In this document: positions 1-7,427 of the stretch, piece by piece
How the letters are laid out: each line of letters begins with the position of its first letter
How positions within the stretch are numbered: position 1 is the stretch's first letter
Source of the DNA: Nocardia higoensis NBRC 100133
GTDB taxonomy: Bacteria > Actinomycetota > Actinomycetes > Mycobacteriales > Mycobacteriaceae
Direction of reading: 5' to 3'
NCBI RefSeq assembly: GCF_000308595.1
Contig: NZ_BAGA01000177.1
Span: 1-33,869, forward strand
DNA: 33,869 nt
Program-made: the position numbers and the translations under genes
Notes under the pieces: generated by a model
Databases searched by the model: none
Told to the model about the DNA's origin: nothing
The model's input: the letters and a program-made list of their open reading frames with translations, nothing else

Positions 1-1
1 G

Positions 2-2443
2 ATCCTGCTGGTCGTGTTCGCCAACACCGGGGTCGGCTTGTCGCAGGAGATCCGCGCCGATCAGGCCATCGCGGCACTGTCGGCGATGACGGCGCCCACC
101 GCACGCGTGGTCAGGGACGGGGTGGAGCTGGAGGTGCAGGCCGGGGAGATCGTCGTCGGCGATCTGGTGGTGCTCGGCGAGGGCGATATCGTGCCCGCCG
201 ACGCGCGCCTCACCGAGTCCGCGGCGCTGCTGGTGGATGAATCGGCGCTGACCGGCGAGTCCGCGCCCGTCGACAAGGACACCGGCACGGCACGCGCGAT
301 CTCGGCGGGCACCGTGGTCGTGCACGGACGCGGCCGTGCCGTGGTCACCGCCACCGGATCCGACAGCGCGATGGGCCGCATCGCCCAGCTCATGGAACCG
401 GGCGGCGGGCTGACTCCGCTGCAGCGCCGATTGGTCGACGTGAGCACCGTTCTCGCCGTCGTCGCCGCCGTCCTGTGTGTGATCGTGCTGGTGCTGGGAC
501 TGCTGCGCGGCCTGCCCGTCGAATTGATGGTGGTGACGTCGATCAGCCTGGCCGTCGCGGCCGTGCCGGAGTCGCTGCCCGCGGTGGTGACCCTCGCGTT
601 GGCGCTCGGCGCGCGGCGCATGGCCTATCGGAACGCCTTGATCCGGCGGCTGCCCGCGGTGGAGACGCTCGGCTCGATGACCATCCTGGCCACGGACAAG
701 ACCGGCACGCTGACCGAGGGACGCATGGTCGCCCGGCGACTGTGGACACCACACGGCGAGGCCTCGGTCACCGGCGCGGGCTACAGCCCGTCGGGGGCCG
801 TGCTGGTGGAGCAGAACGAGATCGGCCCGGACGACGACGCCACGCTGACCGCATTGCTGACCGCGGCCGCACTCTGCAACGACGCGCGTCTGGTACCACC
901 CGAGACGGACTCCGGGACCTGGTCGCAGCTCGGCGACCCGACCGAAGCTGCCCTGCTCACCGCGGCGGCCCGCTTGGGCCTCGACCTCGGCCGGCTCCGG
1001 GAACAGATGCCGCGCGTGGCCGAGCGACCATTCGACAGCGACCGCAAACGGATGTCGACGATCCACCGGCTGCCGGACCGCGGATACCGAGTGGTGTGCA
1101 AGGGCGCCCCGGAGGCGGTGTTGAACCCGGCCACGGTGGCCGAAGCGCCCGACGGGCTGGAGAAGGCGGCCCGCTGGGCGAGGGATCGCGCGCACGACGG
1201 CTATCGCGTACTGGCCGTCGCGGTGCGCGAACAACCGCACTTGCCCGAGCCCGCCGACCAGGTCGAACACGATCTGCGGCTGCTCGGCCTGATCGCCCTC
1301 GCCGACCCGCCCCGCACCGCGGCGGCGCGAACCATCCGCGACTGCCGAGCCGCGGGCATCCGCCCGGTGTTGATCACCGGCGACCATCCGGGCACCGCCC
1401 GCGCGATCGCCACCGAACTCGGCATCATCGGCCCCGGCGAGCAGGTCGTCGACCTGCGCGCGCCGTCCCCCGGCGTCGCTGCCGACGCGGCCGTCTTCGC
1501 CCGGGCCACCCCGGGACAGAAGCTGGACATCATCCAGCGGCTGCGCGATCGAGAGCACGTGGTGGCCATGACCGGCGACGGGGTGAACGACGGCCCCGCG
1601 CTGCGCCGAGCCGATATCGGCGTGGCGATGGGACGGCGTGGCACCGCAGTCGCCCGGCAGGCCGCGGACCTGGTGCTCGCCGACGACAACTTGGCCACGG
1701 TCGTCGTCGCGGTGGAGGAGGGCCGCCGGGTCTACGCCAACATCCGCCGCTTCCTGGTGTACGGCCTGTCCGGTGGCGCCGCCGAGATCGTAGTCATGCT
1801 CGCCGGCCCGTTCCTCGGTCTGCCGTTGCCCTTGCTCCCGGCGCAGATCCTGTGGATCAACCTGCTCACCCACGGCCTGCCCGGCGTCGCGTTCGGCAGC
1901 GAACCGGCCGAGCGCGATGTGTTGCGGCGGCCGCCGCGCCCGCGCGCACAGAGCATCCTCGGCGCCGGGCTCTGGCAGCGCGTACTCCGCATCGCGGTGG
2001 TGTTGACCGCCGTGACGCTGGGTGTCGCGGTCTGGGCGGACAACACCGGACGCCCGTGGCAGAGCATGGCCTTCTTCGCCCTCGGCGCCACCCAGCTCGC
2101 CGTCGCACTGGGCTCTCGCTCCCGTCAGGGCTCGCTGGCCAATCCGTGGTTGCTCGCGGCGGTCGGCACGGCCTTCACACTCCAGTTGGCCGCGCTGTAC
2201 GTGCCGCCGTTACGCGAGCTGCTCGGCACGCAACCCCTCGCGGCCGAGGACCTGCTGATCGTGACGGTCCTGTCGCTGTCGGGCTATGTCGCCGCCCGCC
2301 TCGACCGCATCGTCCACCCCGCCCCGAACGCCGGGATTCCGGTCACTCCCCCACCGGGTCCCGGCGGCCCGGCAGCGGGCAGCGCCGACGCGCCGCCCCT
2401 CGGGTCCGGAGAGGACGAGACCGTTGGTACTCCGGACCGATGA
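2..2443 (+). CDS. ctpF: P-type cation-transporting ATPase, CtpF-like, 5' end outside window
   Basis: ATP-driven cation pump of the inner membrane; family type P2, most like actinobacterial CtpF (calcium or a related cation). The frame is open from the first complete codon at base 2, so the start and first membrane helices lie upstream. Visible in order: actuator loop TGES (bases 251-262), PESLP of the transmembrane ion-binding helix (566-580), the phosphorylation motif DKTGTLT (695-715), KGAPE of the nucleotide domain (about 1103), and GDGVND of the hinge (1574-1591), then about four C-terminal helices and a Pro-rich tail. About 813 residues are visible against about 900 for the family. All catalytic residues are intact, so it should be active. 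In M. tuberculosis ctpF belongs to the DosR regulon, which fits the following genes. The exact ion cannot be told from this sequence. Confidence 0.93.
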   Translation: MLLVVFANTGVGLSQEIRADQAIAALSAMTAPTARVVRDGVELEVQAGEIVVGDLVVLGEGDIVPADARLTESAALLVDESALTGESAPVDKDTGTARAISAGTVVVHGRGRAVVTATGSDSAMGRIAQLMEPGGGLTPLQRRLVDVSTVLAVVAAVLCVIVLVLGLLRGLPVELMVVTSISLAVAAVPESLPAVVTLALALGARRMAYRNALIRRLPAVETLGSMTILATDKTGTLTEGRMVARRLWTPHGEASVTGAGYSPSGAVLVEQNEIGPDDDATLTALLTAAALCNDARLVPPETDSGTWSQLGDPTEAALLTAAARLGLDLGRLREQMPRVAERPFDSDRKRMSTIHRLPDRGYRVVCKGAPEAVLNPATVAEAPDGLEKAARWARDRAHDGYRVLAVAVREQPHLPEPADQVEHDLRLLGLIALADPPRTAAARTIRDCRAAGIRPVLITGDHPGTARAIATELGIIGPGEQVVDLRAPSPGVAADAAVFARATPGQKLDIIQRLRDREHVVAMTGDGVNDGPALRRADIGVAMGRRGTAVARQAADLVLADDNLATVVVAVEEGRRVYANIRRFLVYGLSGGAAEIVVMLAGPFLGLPLPLLPAQILWINLLTHGLPGVAFGSEPAERDVLRRPPRPRAQSILGAGLWQRVLRIAVVLTAVTLGVAVWADNTGRPWQSMAFFALGATQLAVALGSRSRQGSLANPWLLAAVGTAFTLQLAALYVPPLRELLGTQPLAAEDLLIVTVLSLSGYVAARLDRIVHPAPNAGIPVTPPPGPGGPAAGSADAPPLGSGEDETVGTPDR

Positions 2444-2486
2444 ACACGCTGCTGATCTGTCCCACCGGCACCGAGGAGGTGAGCTC

Positions 2487-2579
2487 ATGAACTGGCCGAC
2501 AGCTGCGGTGATCATCGCGGTGACCTTCGCGGTGATGGTCGTCATCACCACGTATCTCTCGACGCGCAAGTCCGGGTGA
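2487..2579 (+). CDS. 30-residue single-pass membrane peptide
   Basis: A short gene between the ATPase and the haem sensor. The ATG at 2487 has a very strong Shine-Dalgarno (AGGAGGT, 2474-2480) at ideal spacing. The product is one hydrophobic helix (about residues 5-23, rich in Val, Ile, Ala) followed by a short basic tail ending STRKSG, so the C terminus is probably cytoplasmic. It starts 43 bases after the ATPase stop and is probably co-transcribed. Small membrane peptides often accompany transporters as modulators; that role here is inference. The ribosome site and hydrophobic pattern are the only support. Confidence 0.6.
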   Translation: MNWPTAAVIIAVTFAVMVVITTYLSTRKSG

Positions 2580-2660
2580 GTGGCGCCCCGGTCCGTGGCC
2601 GGGCGAGTTCGGAATACGATCGCGCTTTCCCGAGCCACGCACTGCGGTGACAATGGAGGA

Positions 2661-4208
2661 GTGGAGGCACGGAGCGATCTGTCCCCTTCCCAGTGCCCGG
2701 TGCCGGTCACGGAGGCTCTGTCGCATCTGCGTGTGCGGGAGCTGCTCGGCCAGGTGCAGGATGCGCTCACCGAGATAGTCGACGTGCGTGACCGGATGGA
2801 TCGGCTCATGGAGTCGATGCTTGTCGTCACCGAGGGCCTCGACCTCGACAACACGCTGCGCACGATCGTGCACGCGGCGACCGAACTGACCGGCGCTCGC
2901 TACGGCGGGCTCGGTGTCAGGGGAACCGGTGAGGCAGCCGACCGGCTCACCGCGTTCGTCTACGAAGGCATCGACGACGGCACCCGCATGCTCATCGGCG
3001 ACCTGCCTCGTGGCCACGGCGTCCTGGGGTTGCTGATCCGGCATCCGGAGGCCGTGCGTCTTGCCGATCTCGGCGAACACCCGTCGTCGGTGGGTTTCCC
3101 ACCCCATCACCCGCCCATGCGCACATTCCTGGGTATGCCGATCCGGGTGCGCGAGGCCGTGTTCGGCAATCTGTATCTGACGGAGAAGGCGGACGGACAG
3201 GAATTCAGCGAGGACGACGAGGTCGTGGTCCGGGCGCTGGCCGCGGCCGCGGGCGTCGCGATCGACAACGCCCGGCTCTACGAGCAGTCCCGGTGGCGTG
3301 AGCGGTGGCTGGAGGCGACCCGCGATATCGCGACCGGCCTGCTCGCGGGCGACGAACCCGGCGAAGTCCTGGATCTGCTCACCCACCGGGCACTGACCCT
3401 CACCGGCGTGGCCTGCACCTTCGTGGCATTGCCCGACGATCCCGAGATCCCGAACGACGAGGTCACCGAGCTCGTCGTCGCCGCGGCCGCGGGCGTCGAA
3501 GCCGAGAAGATCAGGGGGATGCGGATTCCCGTCGACTTCTCCCAGTCCGGTCGTGCCTTCCGCACCGGCGAGACGGTCGCGGCCGAGAAGCTCACCTACG
3601 ACCTCTTCTCCGACTCACGCATCCGCTTCGGGCCGATCCTGGTGCTCCCGCTGTGCGCCGGGAATCGGGTGGTGGGAGTGCTGACCACCCTGCGCCCGCC
3701 GGGCAGCGAGCCCCTCGACATCCCGGAGCAGTCGATGATGGCCGCGATCGGCGACCAAGCTGCTCTGGCCCTGCGCATGGCAGGCAATCAGCGGCGGAAT
3801 CAGCAGCGCGTCGACGCCGCCGACCCGTCCGAAATCCGCAAGCGCCTGCACGACATCGTCTTGGATGCGACAGCGGGCAGCGGTCTGCGCACCACCATCC
3901 GGTGCTCCGGCCTGCCACCGGCCGTGTGCCCCGCCCGGGCCGACGACATGCAGGCCGTGCTGCGGGAAATGGTGAGCCGGGTGGTGCGTCACGCGGCCGC
4001 GCACTCGGTCTCGGTCGATCTCCGCTGCCACGAGCACGAGGTGACCATCCAGGTGGCCGACGACGGGATCGGCGTCTCGTCCGACCGAATCGAGGGCAAC
4101 GCGACGGCGAGTCCGGCGGCACCCGCGCGGCGACACCACGGCAGTTTCACCACCGGCCGCGGGGCCGGGGGCGGGACCGTGCAGTGCTGGTCGGCTCCGC
4201 TGCCGTGA
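2661..4208 (+). CDS. DosS/DosT-like double-GAF haem sensor with degenerate kinase module
   Basis: Homologue of the M. tuberculosis redox/oxygen/NO sensors DosS and DosT. The GTG at 2661 is chosen because it puts the first conserved block (ALSHLRVRELL, about residue 19) at the same distance from the start as in DosS; a GTG at 2580 is also in frame. GAF-A (about 60-200) keeps the block FPPHHPPMRTFLG; its second His, residue 150, corresponds to the haem ligand of DosS (H149). GAF-B covers about 225-375. The C-terminal part is abnormal. About 60 residues that should carry the HisKA_3 dimerisation helices and phospho-His are absent, the N-box Asn is Arg (R440 in VSRVVRHA), and the G2 box (GxGLxxxxxR) is missing, though DDGIG remains. 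At 515 residues it is about 60 shorter than DosS. It probably binds haem but is unlikely to be a working histidine kinase. Confidence 0.88.
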   Translation: MEARSDLSPSQCPVPVTEALSHLRVRELLGQVQDALTEIVDVRDRMDRLMESMLVVTEGLDLDNTLRTIVHAATELTGARYGGLGVRGTGEAADRLTAFVYEGIDDGTRMLIGDLPRGHGVLGLLIRHPEAVRLADLGEHPSSVGFPPHHPPMRTFLGMPIRVREAVFGNLYLTEKADGQEFSEDDEVVVRALAAAAGVAIDNARLYEQSRWRERWLEATRDIATGLLAGDEPGEVLDLLTHRALTLTGVACTFVALPDDPEIPNDEVTELVVAAAAGVEAEKIRGMRIPVDFSQSGRAFRTGETVAAEKLTYDLFSDSRIRFGPILVLPLCAGNRVVGVLTTLRPPGSEPLDIPEQSMMAAIGDQAALALRMAGNQRRNQQRVDAADPSEIRKRLHDIVLDATAGSGLRTTIRCSGLPPAVCPARADDMQAVLREMVSRVVRHAAAHSVSVDLRCHEHEVTIQVADDGIGVSSDRIEGNATASPAAPARRHHGSFTTGRGAGGGTVQCWSAPLP

Positions 4209-4250
4209 GCCACCCACCACGGGATGTGGTGACCGCAGTAGACGTCCTCG

Positions 4251-5231
4251 TCAGTCGGGATTCGACGGGAGCAGCAACTCCTCGACCGGCCGGCGCGGAG
4301 TCGGCGGTAGCGGCTCGGCGCTGGTGTGCGCCCATCCCACCCGCAGGAAGGCCTGGGGGTAGGCCGCGTCGTGCAGCACCTCGACACGCAGCATGTCACG
4401 CTGCGCCGCGATCTCCAGCGGCTCGGTGACCAGGCAGCTGGCCAGGCCGATATTGGTGGCGGTCAGCAGGACCGCGCTGATCGCCTCCCCTGCCCGCAAT
4501 TGGGAGAGCCGGTCGTCGGTCGACGTGCCGATCACCAGCAATTCGGCATGATCGGACTCCTGGGCGGTATCGGTCAGCTCGGCCCCCGCGAACGTGCGGG
4601 CGGGGAGTTCGTCCTCGGCGCGCGGAGCCGGTGTGCTGTGCGCGGGCACTCCGTCCGGACTGGAATGCCTGCCGGACCACATCGCCAGCTCGAATCGGTA
4701 CACCTCGTCGGCGGAGTGCGTCCGGGCGGCTTCTTGCGCCGCCGCCACGACGAATCGCCGCTCGCCCGGGTCCACCACGCGAACCACCGCGCCCAGCGCC
4801 CCGGCTCGTTCGCTGAACAGGCTCAGATGCCCCGGCGGGATGGGCCACGAGGCGAAGCGGCGCCGGTCCGTCCGCCGGCGCGGGATGGCCCGGCTGAGCG
4901 CGACCTCCTGCTCGGTCGCGCGATGGGGGACCAGCGTCACGGCGGCGAGGTGGTCGGGATCGTCCGGGTTCGGCAGCCGGTTGACCACCGCCGCCCAGCC
5001 GAGCGCCGTGCACGCTACGGCGAAGTGATGCAGCGCGGCGCCGCAACTGAGCACGAGGTCACGCAGATCGGGGTCCGTCGAGGGCAGTGCGCGGGACGGA
5101 TCGAGGTAGAGATGCACGCTCCGGTCGGAGATGCGCCAGCGCCACGGCTGGACGTTGTGCACCGATGGCGCCCGGGAGGCCAGCGCCAGTGCGGTCTCAA
5201 CAGTGTTGTCGTCGGGCAGTCCGCGGTCCAT
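4251..5231 (-). CDS. acg: Acg-type nitroreductase-fold flavoprotein
   Basis: Member of the Acg family (M. tuberculosis Rv2032), a double-length nitroreductase-fold protein that binds FMN; the family is induced by hypoxia and NO. The diagnostic N-terminal block SRAPSVHNVQPWRW (about residues 19-32) is present, as are the mid-protein RRRTDRRRF segment and the C-terminal block containing GLASCLVTEPLE followed by PQAFLRVGWA. Length is 326 residues against about 330 for the family. The ATG at 5231 is the natural start, though only a weak Shine-Dalgarno precedes it. It converges on the haem sensor (42 bases apart) and diverges from pfkB, so the 222-base gap to the right is a shared control region. 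Enzymatic activity of Acg proteins is uncertain; sequestering flavin is a proposed role for the family. Confidence 0.87.
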   Translation of the reverse strand: MDRGLPDDNTVETALALASRAPSVHNVQPWRWRISDRSVHLYLDPSRALPSTDPDLRDLVLSCGAALHHFAVACTALGWAAVVNRLPNPDDPDHLAAVTLVPHRATEQEVALSRAIPRRRTDRRRFASWPIPPGHLSLFSERAGALGAVVRVVDPGERRFVVAAAQEAARTHSADEVYRFELAMWSGRHSSPDGVPAHSTPAPRAEDELPARTFAGAELTDTAQESDHAELLVIGTSTDDRLSQLRAGEAISAVLLTATNIGLASCLVTEPLEIAAQRDMLRVEVLHDAAYPQAFLRVGWAHTSAEPLPPTPRRPVEELLLPSNPD

Positions 5232-5341
5232 GGTGTCATCCGTTCATCGGCCGGATCCCCCGCTTCTCACCGTCGCACGCCCGCGACGCGCAGAGCAGTG
5301 CCGGATGTCCTCGGATGAGGTGACATCGGCCAATCCCTCGA

Positions 5342-5373
5342 GCCGGAAGTCTCTGGGATCGACGACTTTCGGC
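5342..5373. promoter_or_regulatory. Imperfect inverted repeat in acg-pfkB divergent region
   Basis: Left arm GCCGGAAGTC (5342-5351) and right arm GACTTTCGGC (5364-5373) are complementary at 9 of 10 positions, with 12 bases between them; the arm centres are 22 bases apart, about two helical turns. It lies between the divergent acg and pfkB starts, where an operator for both would be expected. It does not fit the mycobacterial DosR box (GGGACTT-type half sites), so a link to a DosR orthologue is not shown. Confidence 0.35.
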
Positions 5374-5453
5374 CGTGCTCGGCACCCCGCCCGGCAAGCG
5401 ATGCTGAGACGAGCGTGGCCCACCGATTCCCGCCTCCGTCGAAGGATTCCGCC

Positions 5454-6440
5454 GTGCCGTACGCCGAGCAGCCCCGCATCCTCACCGTCACCCTCAATCC
5501 GGCTGTGGACATATCGCTGAGAGTCCGCCAACTGGTCAGCGGCGGCAAGAACCGCGCCGAGGTCGGCTCCGTCCAGGGCGGCGGCGGCGGGATCAACGTC
5601 TCGCGCTGTCTGGCGCGGCTCGGCGTGCCGTCGGTGGCACTGCACACCGCGGGAGGAGAGGTCGGTGCCCGGCTGAATCGGCTGCTCGACGAGGAGGGGC
5701 TCGCGCATGTCGCGGTGGGCATCGAGGGGCAGACCCGGGAAGCGATCGTGGTCGACGACGAATGGTCCGGCCACAGCTATCACGTGGTGCCGCCCGGGCC
5801 GAGACTGTCGGCGGCCGAGGAGTCGGCGGTGGGCTCGGCGATCGCCGAGGCGATGGCCGAGCACTCCTACCTGATCCTGACCGGGAGCGCCACCCCCGGC
5901 TTGCGGGCCGACTTCTCGGCCGATGTCCTGCACCGCGCACATGCCGGCGGAATCCGGGCGGTGCTCGACATCGCCGGTGCGCAATTGCGTGCGGCACTGC
6001 GCGAGAAGTCGTTCCTGATCCGGCTGGACCGCAAGGAGGCGGGCGGTCTCATCGACCGGCCGATAGAGGTGTTCGACGACGCCCGCGCCGCCAACGACGT
6101 CGTGCTCGGTATGGCTGCCACCGACCACGTCATCACGACCGCGGGCCCGCTCGGGGCGGTGTACTCCGATCGCGACCACCACTACGAGATCTCCGCCCCG
6201 CCGTTGACTGCACCGGCGCGCAGCGACGCCTGCGCGGGCGACAGCCTGGTGGCGGCGGTGACCGCGCGCCTGTCGGCCGGGGATTCCTGTGCCCGGGCCT
6301 GCGCCTACGGCGTCGCGGCCGCGGCGGCCACCGTGATGTTGCCCGGCACAGCGGTTTTCGACCGTGCGGCGATCGACCGGCTGGCTACCGGTGTCGAAGT
6401 CCGCCGGATCGAGCGACTGTCGCAGCCGGCGGCGCAGTGA
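5454..6440 (+). CDS. pfkB: PfkB-family phosphofructokinase
   Basis: Ribokinase/PfkB-fold sugar kinase of the phosphofructokinase-B/1-phosphofructokinase/tagatose-6-phosphate kinase branch, transferring ATP phosphate to a phosphorylated ketose in the cytoplasm. The N terminus ILTVTLNPAVD is typical of the branch. Motif 1 (GGGGGINVSR) is at residues 42-51. Motif 2, usually GAGDS, is CAGDS here, with catalytic base D263 kept but the first Gly replaced by Cys. Start: the GTG at 5454 has GAAGGA (5441-5446) seven bases upstream; a GTG at 5415 is in frame but lacks a ribosome site. Length 328 residues is normal. It is followed 31 bases later by the universal stress gene, matching the M. tuberculosis pfkB-Rv2028c pair. 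Confidence 0.9.
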   Translation: MPYAEQPRILTVTLNPAVDISLRVRQLVSGGKNRAEVGSVQGGGGGINVSRCLARLGVPSVALHTAGGEVGARLNRLLDEEGLAHVAVGIEGQTREAIVVDDEWSGHSYHVVPPGPRLSAAEESAVGSAIAEAMAEHSYLILTGSATPGLRADFSADVLHRAHAGGIRAVLDIAGAQLRAALREKSFLIRLDRKEAGGLIDRPIEVFDDARAANDVVLGMAATDHVITTAGPLGAVYSDRDHHYEISAPPLTAPARSDACAGDSLVAAVTARLSAGDSCARACAYGVAAAAATVMLPGTAVFDRAAIDRLATGVEVRRIERLSQPAAQ

Positions 6441-6471
6441 CCGACGGCACGATTCGAAAAGGAGCGTCACC

Positions 6472-7380
6472 ATGGCCGACGAGCAGGACAGAGATCCGGC
6501 CGCCTCGGCGGTCGGCGCCGTGGTGGTCGGCACCGACGGCTCCGCCGCCTCGATGGACGCGGTGGAATGGGCCGCGCGCACGGCGGCCGGACGTGGACGG
6601 CGCCTGCTGATCGCCCTCTGTATCGATCCCACAGCCACCCGCGCCCTGATCGACAGCTACGACGTGCTGGTTCCGCCCATCTCGGAATCGGCGCGCGGCG
6701 AAGCGGCCCTGATCCTCGCGCGGGCCGAAGGATGTGCCCGATCCGTCGCGCCCGACGTCGACGTGCACACAGTGCAGGCGGAGGACAACCCGGCCCGGTG
6801 GTTGATCGCGACATCCGAGCACGCCCACATGCTCGTCGTCGGCGCCACGCCGTCGGCGGGCACCTTGGCTCACCTCGGGTCCACCTTGGCGACCGTGGTC
6901 GCCCGTGCCCACGGCCGCGTGGCCGTGGTCCGCGGAAGACCGACCGACGAGCGCGCTCCCGTCGTGGTCGGGGTCGACGGCAGCCCGGTCGGCGAGGCCG
7001 CGATCGGCGCCGCCTTCGCCGAGGCCGCGGCCCGCGATGTCGAACTGGTCGCCGTGCACGCCTGGAGCGATCTGTCGAGCGCCGCTTTCGCCGGACTCCC
7101 CTATCGTGATCTCCCCCTGAGCGACATCGAGAACGACGAGCAGAGCCTGCTGGCCGAGCGACTGGCCGGCTGGCAGGAGAAGTTCCCGACGGTGCCCGTG
7201 ACCCGTGAGGTGTCCCTCGCCGATCCGCGCCGACGCCTCGGTGATCGGTCGAAGGCAGCCCAACTCGTGGTGGTCGGCAGCCGGGGCCGGGGCGGATTCC
7301 AGCGACTGTTGCTCGGCTCGACGAGCAACTGGTTGATCCAGCACTCCGAATGCCCTGTCATGGTGGTTCATCCGCACTGA
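6472..7380 (+). CDS. Tandem universal stress protein (two Usp domains)
   Basis: Cytoplasmic stress protein with two Usp domains: residues about 14-150 and 160-302. The second carries the ATP-binding pattern G-2x-G-9x-G-S (GSRGRGGFQRLLLGSTSN) near the C terminus. The first is degenerate at that place (GATPSAGTLAHLGST), so nucleotide binding is probably confined to the C-terminal half. Both domains start with the VVVGxDGS strand-loop. The ATG at 6472 has AAAAGGAG (6457-6464) at good spacing. It is probably co-transcribed with pfkB. Its closest functional analogues are the DosR-controlled tandem Usp proteins of M. tuberculosis (Rv1996, Rv2005c, Rv2028c). Confidence 0.92.
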   Translation: MADEQDRDPAASAVGAVVVGTDGSAASMDAVEWAARTAAGRGRRLLIALCIDPTATRALIDSYDVLVPPISESARGEAALILARAEGCARSVAPDVDVHTVQAEDNPARWLIATSEHAHMLVVGATPSAGTLAHLGSTLATVVARAHGRVAVVRGRPTDERAPVVVGVDGSPVGEAAIGAAFAEAAARDVELVAVHAWSDLSSAAFAGLPYRDLPLSDIENDEQSLLAERLAGWQEKFPTVPVTREVSLADPRRRLGDRSKAAQLVVVGSRGRGGFQRLLLGSTSNWLIQHSECPVMVVHPH

Positions 7381-7415
7381 GGACCGCTGGGCTGCGAAGC
7401 ACTCCGGCCCGGCGG

Positions 7416-7421
7416 TAGGGT
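7416..7421 (+). promoter_or_regulatory. -10 box TAGGGT of a leaderless transcript
   Basis: TAGGGT fits the actinobacterial -10 consensus TAnnnT. Six bases separate it from the GTG at 7428, which puts the expected transcription start on the start codon itself. No good Shine-Dalgarno precedes that GTG, consistent with leaderless translation. Confidence 0.55.
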
Positions 7422-7427
7422 GCGCCG

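Noticed and set aside
475..2490. 671-codon plus-strand frame inside the ATPase gene
   Set aside because: Arg/Pro/Gly-rich out-of-frame translation of the ATPase.
2440..2490. 16-codon frame (starting MNTLLICP) overlapping the ATPase stop and the ATG of the 30-residue peptide
   Set aside because: The ATGA overlaps at both ends look like coupling, but there is no ribosome site and the AGGAGGT inside it serves the next gene; probably chance.
3846..3854. LHD triplet (residues 396-398 of the haem sensor) as a working phospho-His site
   Set aside because: The surrounding residues fit the linker that follows the kinase helices, and the second helix and N-box Asn are absent, so autophosphorylation is unlikely.
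5232..5453. DosR box in the acg-pfkB region
   Set aside because: No sequence with the paired GGGAC/GTCCC half sites; only the different repeat at 5342-5373 is present.
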